From an uncultured Christensenella sp. (GTDB lineage: Bacteria > Bacillota > Clostridia > Christensenellales > UBA1242), in NCBI GenBank assembly GCA_905207515.1, contig CAJLLK010000022.1, forward strand, positions 1 to 15,134: 15,134 nt of DNA, given 5' to 3'. Positions 13,396 through 15,134 of this stretch are shown here, one piece after another (the first letter of the stretch is position 1; every line of letters starts with the position of its first letter). A program made the translations under genes and the position numbers. The notes beneath the pieces are model-generated. The model ran no database searches. It was not told the DNA's origin and saw only the letters and a program-made list of their open reading frames with translations.

Positions 13396-14388
13396 ATGGA
13401 AAAAGAAAAAACACAGACCAAAACAAAAGAAAAACCAACAAAAACAAAAGTCGAAAGTTCAAAAACCAAAACGCAAACGAAAACAAAGCCAGAGAAAAAG
13501 ACAAATGAGCCAAAAAATCTCAAGATTTTGGGCTACAATGATTTGGAACTCAACACCTACATTTTTGACGACGTTGAAAATCCGAAAGCCGTGGTGCTTG
13601 TTGTTCATGGAATGCAAGAACATTGTTTGAGATATGTTGACTTTGCAAAATTTTTGAACAAAAACGGATACATTGTCGTGATGAGCGACCTGCGCGGTCA
13701 TGGTCACACGGCAATCAGCAAAGAGCGTCTTGGCTATGGCGAAAAAGACATCTTCAATGAAACCTTGCAAGACCAACTCAACATCTTGAGTTACATCAAC
13801 GAAACATACAACCTGCCGATTTATCTGTTTGGTCATTCTTACGGCTCAATGCTTGGTCAAGTGCTTATTCAAAGAACGCCACTCATCGAAAAAGCTGTTT
13901 TGTGTGGCACAACAAATGGAAGCTGCGGCATCATGAAACTTGGCAGTTTTGTCATCAGCCTTATGTCTCCTTTCAAAAAGAAAGACAAACGTGGCGGCTT
14001 GATTGAAAAAATGTGCATCAAATCTTACGGTAAAAAATTTGAACGCAGAAATTGGTTGACCAAAGATGAGAAAGTTTTTGATGCTTATTTGAAAGATGAA
14101 TATTGTGGCGGCTCATTTCCTTTCAGCTTTTATAAGAGCATGATAAAAAACATGACCAAAGCAAACAAAGGAATTGACAAAATTGGAAGCAAAAAAGTGT
14201 TGTTGATTGCTGGCGACAAAGACCCTGTTGGAGAAAACGGCAAACAGGTCAAAAAATTGCATAAAATTTATCTCAAACACAACATTGACGCCGACATCAA
14301 GCTTTACAAAGATGACCGTCATGAACTTATAAACGAACTCAACAAAGAAGAAGTTTACAACGATGTGCTAAACTTCTATAACAATTAA
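13396..14388 (+). CDS. alpha/beta hydrolase, monoacylglycerol lipase/lysophospholipase type
   Basis: A 330-residue serine hydrolase of the Hydrolase_4 group. The oxyanion VVHGMQEH is at 69-76, DLRGHGHT at 98-105, the nucleophile elbow GHSYG at 146-150 (Ser148), the acid in GDKDPVG (Asp276) and the base in DDRHE (His309), so the triad is complete. Such enzymes remove acyl chains from monoacylglycerol or lysophospholipid. The first 40 residues are a Lys-Thr-Glu low-complexity tail with TKTK repeats that is absent from typical members. It has no signal sequence, so the enzyme is probably cytosolic, perhaps touching the membrane through the basic tail. It starts 15 bases after glpK with AAAAGGAGA and is followed 15 bases later by a lysoplasmalogenase gene. 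The operon context supports lipid turnover feeding glycerol to GlpK; substrate preference is inferred. Confidence 0.85.
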   Translation: MEKEKTQTKTKEKPTKTKVESSKTKTQTKTKPEKKTNEPKNLKILGYNDLELNTYIFDDVENPKAVVLVVHGMQEHCLRYVDFAKFLNKNGYIVVMSDLRGHGHTAISKERLGYGEKDIFNETLQDQLNILSYINETYNLPIYLFGHSYGSMLGQVLIQRTPLIEKAVLCGTTNGSCGIMKLGSFVISLMSPFKKKDKRGGLIEKMCIKSYGKKFERRNWLTKDEKVFDAYLKDEYCGGSFPFSFYKSMIKNMTKANKGIDKIGSKKVLLIAGDKDPVGENGKQVKKLHKIYLKHNIDADIKLYKDDRHELINELNKEEVYNDVLNFYNN

Positions 14389-14403
14389 AAGGAGATTTTT
14401 ATT

Positions 14404-15105
14404 ATGATAGGATGTTATGTTTTTGGAGCTTTCAGCATAATTTTTACACTTTTGTTTTGTTGGTTTAGAGCGTCGAAAGCGACTGTCTATTCGCTTGTTT
14501 TGAAAACAACCGCTTCAATTTGCTTCATTTTGTGCGGCGTGTTTGCCATCAAAACCGTCGGCTCAACCAGCATAAATCTGTTGATTTTGGTCGGACTTGT
14601 CATGGGCTTGATTGGCGATATAATTTTGGATTTGAAAATCATGTATCCTGAACAATCAAATCAATATTTCATCGTCGGCACAACCTCTTTTGCAATTGGA
14701 CATTTCTTCTATTTTCTCTCGGCAGTGCTTTACAACAGCGAAGTTTTGCCAACCCATCTTCTTTGGAACATTCTCGCTTCGATTGGCGTGGCAATCATTT
14801 TGACACTCGTGGTCATGTTGTCATCCAAAAAGATGGGCATGAACTTTGGAAAGATGCTTTACATTGTCATTTTCTATAGTTTGGTTTTGACATTTATGGT
14901 GGCTTTCACAGTTTCAATTGCAATCTTCAACCCAATCTATTGGATTTTCGCTTGCGGCATGATTTTGTTTTTGCTTTCAGACCTGGTGCTTTCAATGCAA
15001 TATTTTGGCGGAAAGGACCAAAAGGTTTGGATCTGGGTCAACCACATTTTATATTATCTCGCTCAAGTCTTTTTGGCAGTTTCCATTTTATATCTAATAT
15101 TTTAA
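14404..15105 (+). CDS. YhhN-family protein, putative lysoplasmalogenase
   Basis: A 233-residue membrane protein with about eight hydrophobic helices, matching the YhhN/TMEM86 family. The family marks are GLVMGLIGDIILDL near 76-89, SFAIGHFFYFLS near 102-113, FLLSDLVLSMQYF near 195-207, and a last WVNHILYYLAQVFLA helix. Acidic residues after the GD and SD turns are the likely active-site residues. Characterised members hydrolyse the vinyl-ether bond of lysoplasmalogen, releasing a fatty aldehyde and a glycerophospho-headgroup; many anaerobic Clostridia make plasmalogens, so a substrate is plausible. AAAGGAGA lies upstream of the ATG at proper spacing. It is the third gene of the glpK operon. 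An AAAAAGG site at 15114-15120 suggests a further gene just beyond the window. The family call is confident; the exact substrate is not. Confidence 0.85.
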   Translation: MIGCYVFGAFSIIFTLLFCWFRASKATVYSLVLKTTASICFILCGVFAIKTVGSTSINLLILVGLVMGLIGDIILDLKIMYPEQSNQYFIVGTTSFAIGHFFYFLSAVLYNSEVLPTHLLWNILASIGVAIILTLVVMLSSKKMGMNFGKMLYIVIFYSLVLTFMVAFTVSIAIFNPIYWIFACGMILFLLSDLVLSMQYFGGKDQKVWIWVNHILYYLAQVFLAVSILYLIF

Positions 15106-15134
15106 AAACAAACAAAAAGGATAATAAATCATTA

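Noticed and set aside
1..15134. CRISPR array, insertion sequence or rRNA
   Set aside because: No regularly spaced repeats, transposase or rRNA-like sequence was seen on either strand.

Overview
The window looks like a low-GC, anaerobic Firmicute (Bacillota), probably an uncultured Clostridia-type bacterium. The evidence is AT-rich coding, strong AGGAGG-type ribosome binding sites, sigma-A-like promoters, TGA used as stop, a minimal two-gene SUF system, a three-part anaerobic-type glycerol-3-phosphate oxidoreductase and a YhhN-family lysoplasmalogenase. The class-level assignment is inference; nothing here fixes a genus.

Layout. (1) 1-809 is the right-hand end of an integrated element. It holds a small MazG-like pyrophosphohydrolase gene, an overlapping gene of unknown function, a nested hairpin, and an orphan 3' half of a tRNA-Arg(ACG) ending in CCA, which looks like an attR scar. 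(2) 846-2562, minus strand: a promoter, sufC-sufB (the short ancestral form, with no sufS, sufU or sufD beside it) and a strong terminator. (3) 2578-6731, minus strand: a tightly coupled operon of ABC ATPase, ABC-2 permease, and a 722-residue reading frame joining a polysaccharide pyruvyl transferase domain to an FrhB-like iron-sulfur protein through a run of nine Gs. (4) 6772-8746: three unrelated-looking small units. These are a DUF2188 protein, a convergent two-helix membrane protein and a YwaF/TIGR02206 membrane protein, followed by a strong hairpin and a possible 35-residue membrane peptide. (5) 8793-15105: a divergent glycerol/lipid locus. Leftward run a GlpA-like FAD oxidoreductase, a second FAD/NAD oxidoreductase and a DUF1667 cysteine protein. 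Rightward run glpK, an alpha/beta hydrolase of the monoacylglycerol lipase/lysophospholipase kind and a lysoplasmalogenase.

How the parts fit. The last region can be read as one pathway. The lysoplasmalogenase and lipase would strip lyso-ether and acyl lipids, GlpK would phosphorylate released glycerol, and the three-protein oxidoreductase would oxidise glycerol-3-phosphate to dihydroxyacetone phosphate, passing electrons to an acceptor not encoded here. The family assignments are well supported; the joint pathway is inference. The most unusual single signal is the G9 tract. Removing one G would end the upstream domain at a TGA that overlaps the ATG of the downstream domain, the same ATGA coupling used by the gene just upstream. 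The fused frame is therefore either a slippage-prone switch or a one-base homopolymer error.
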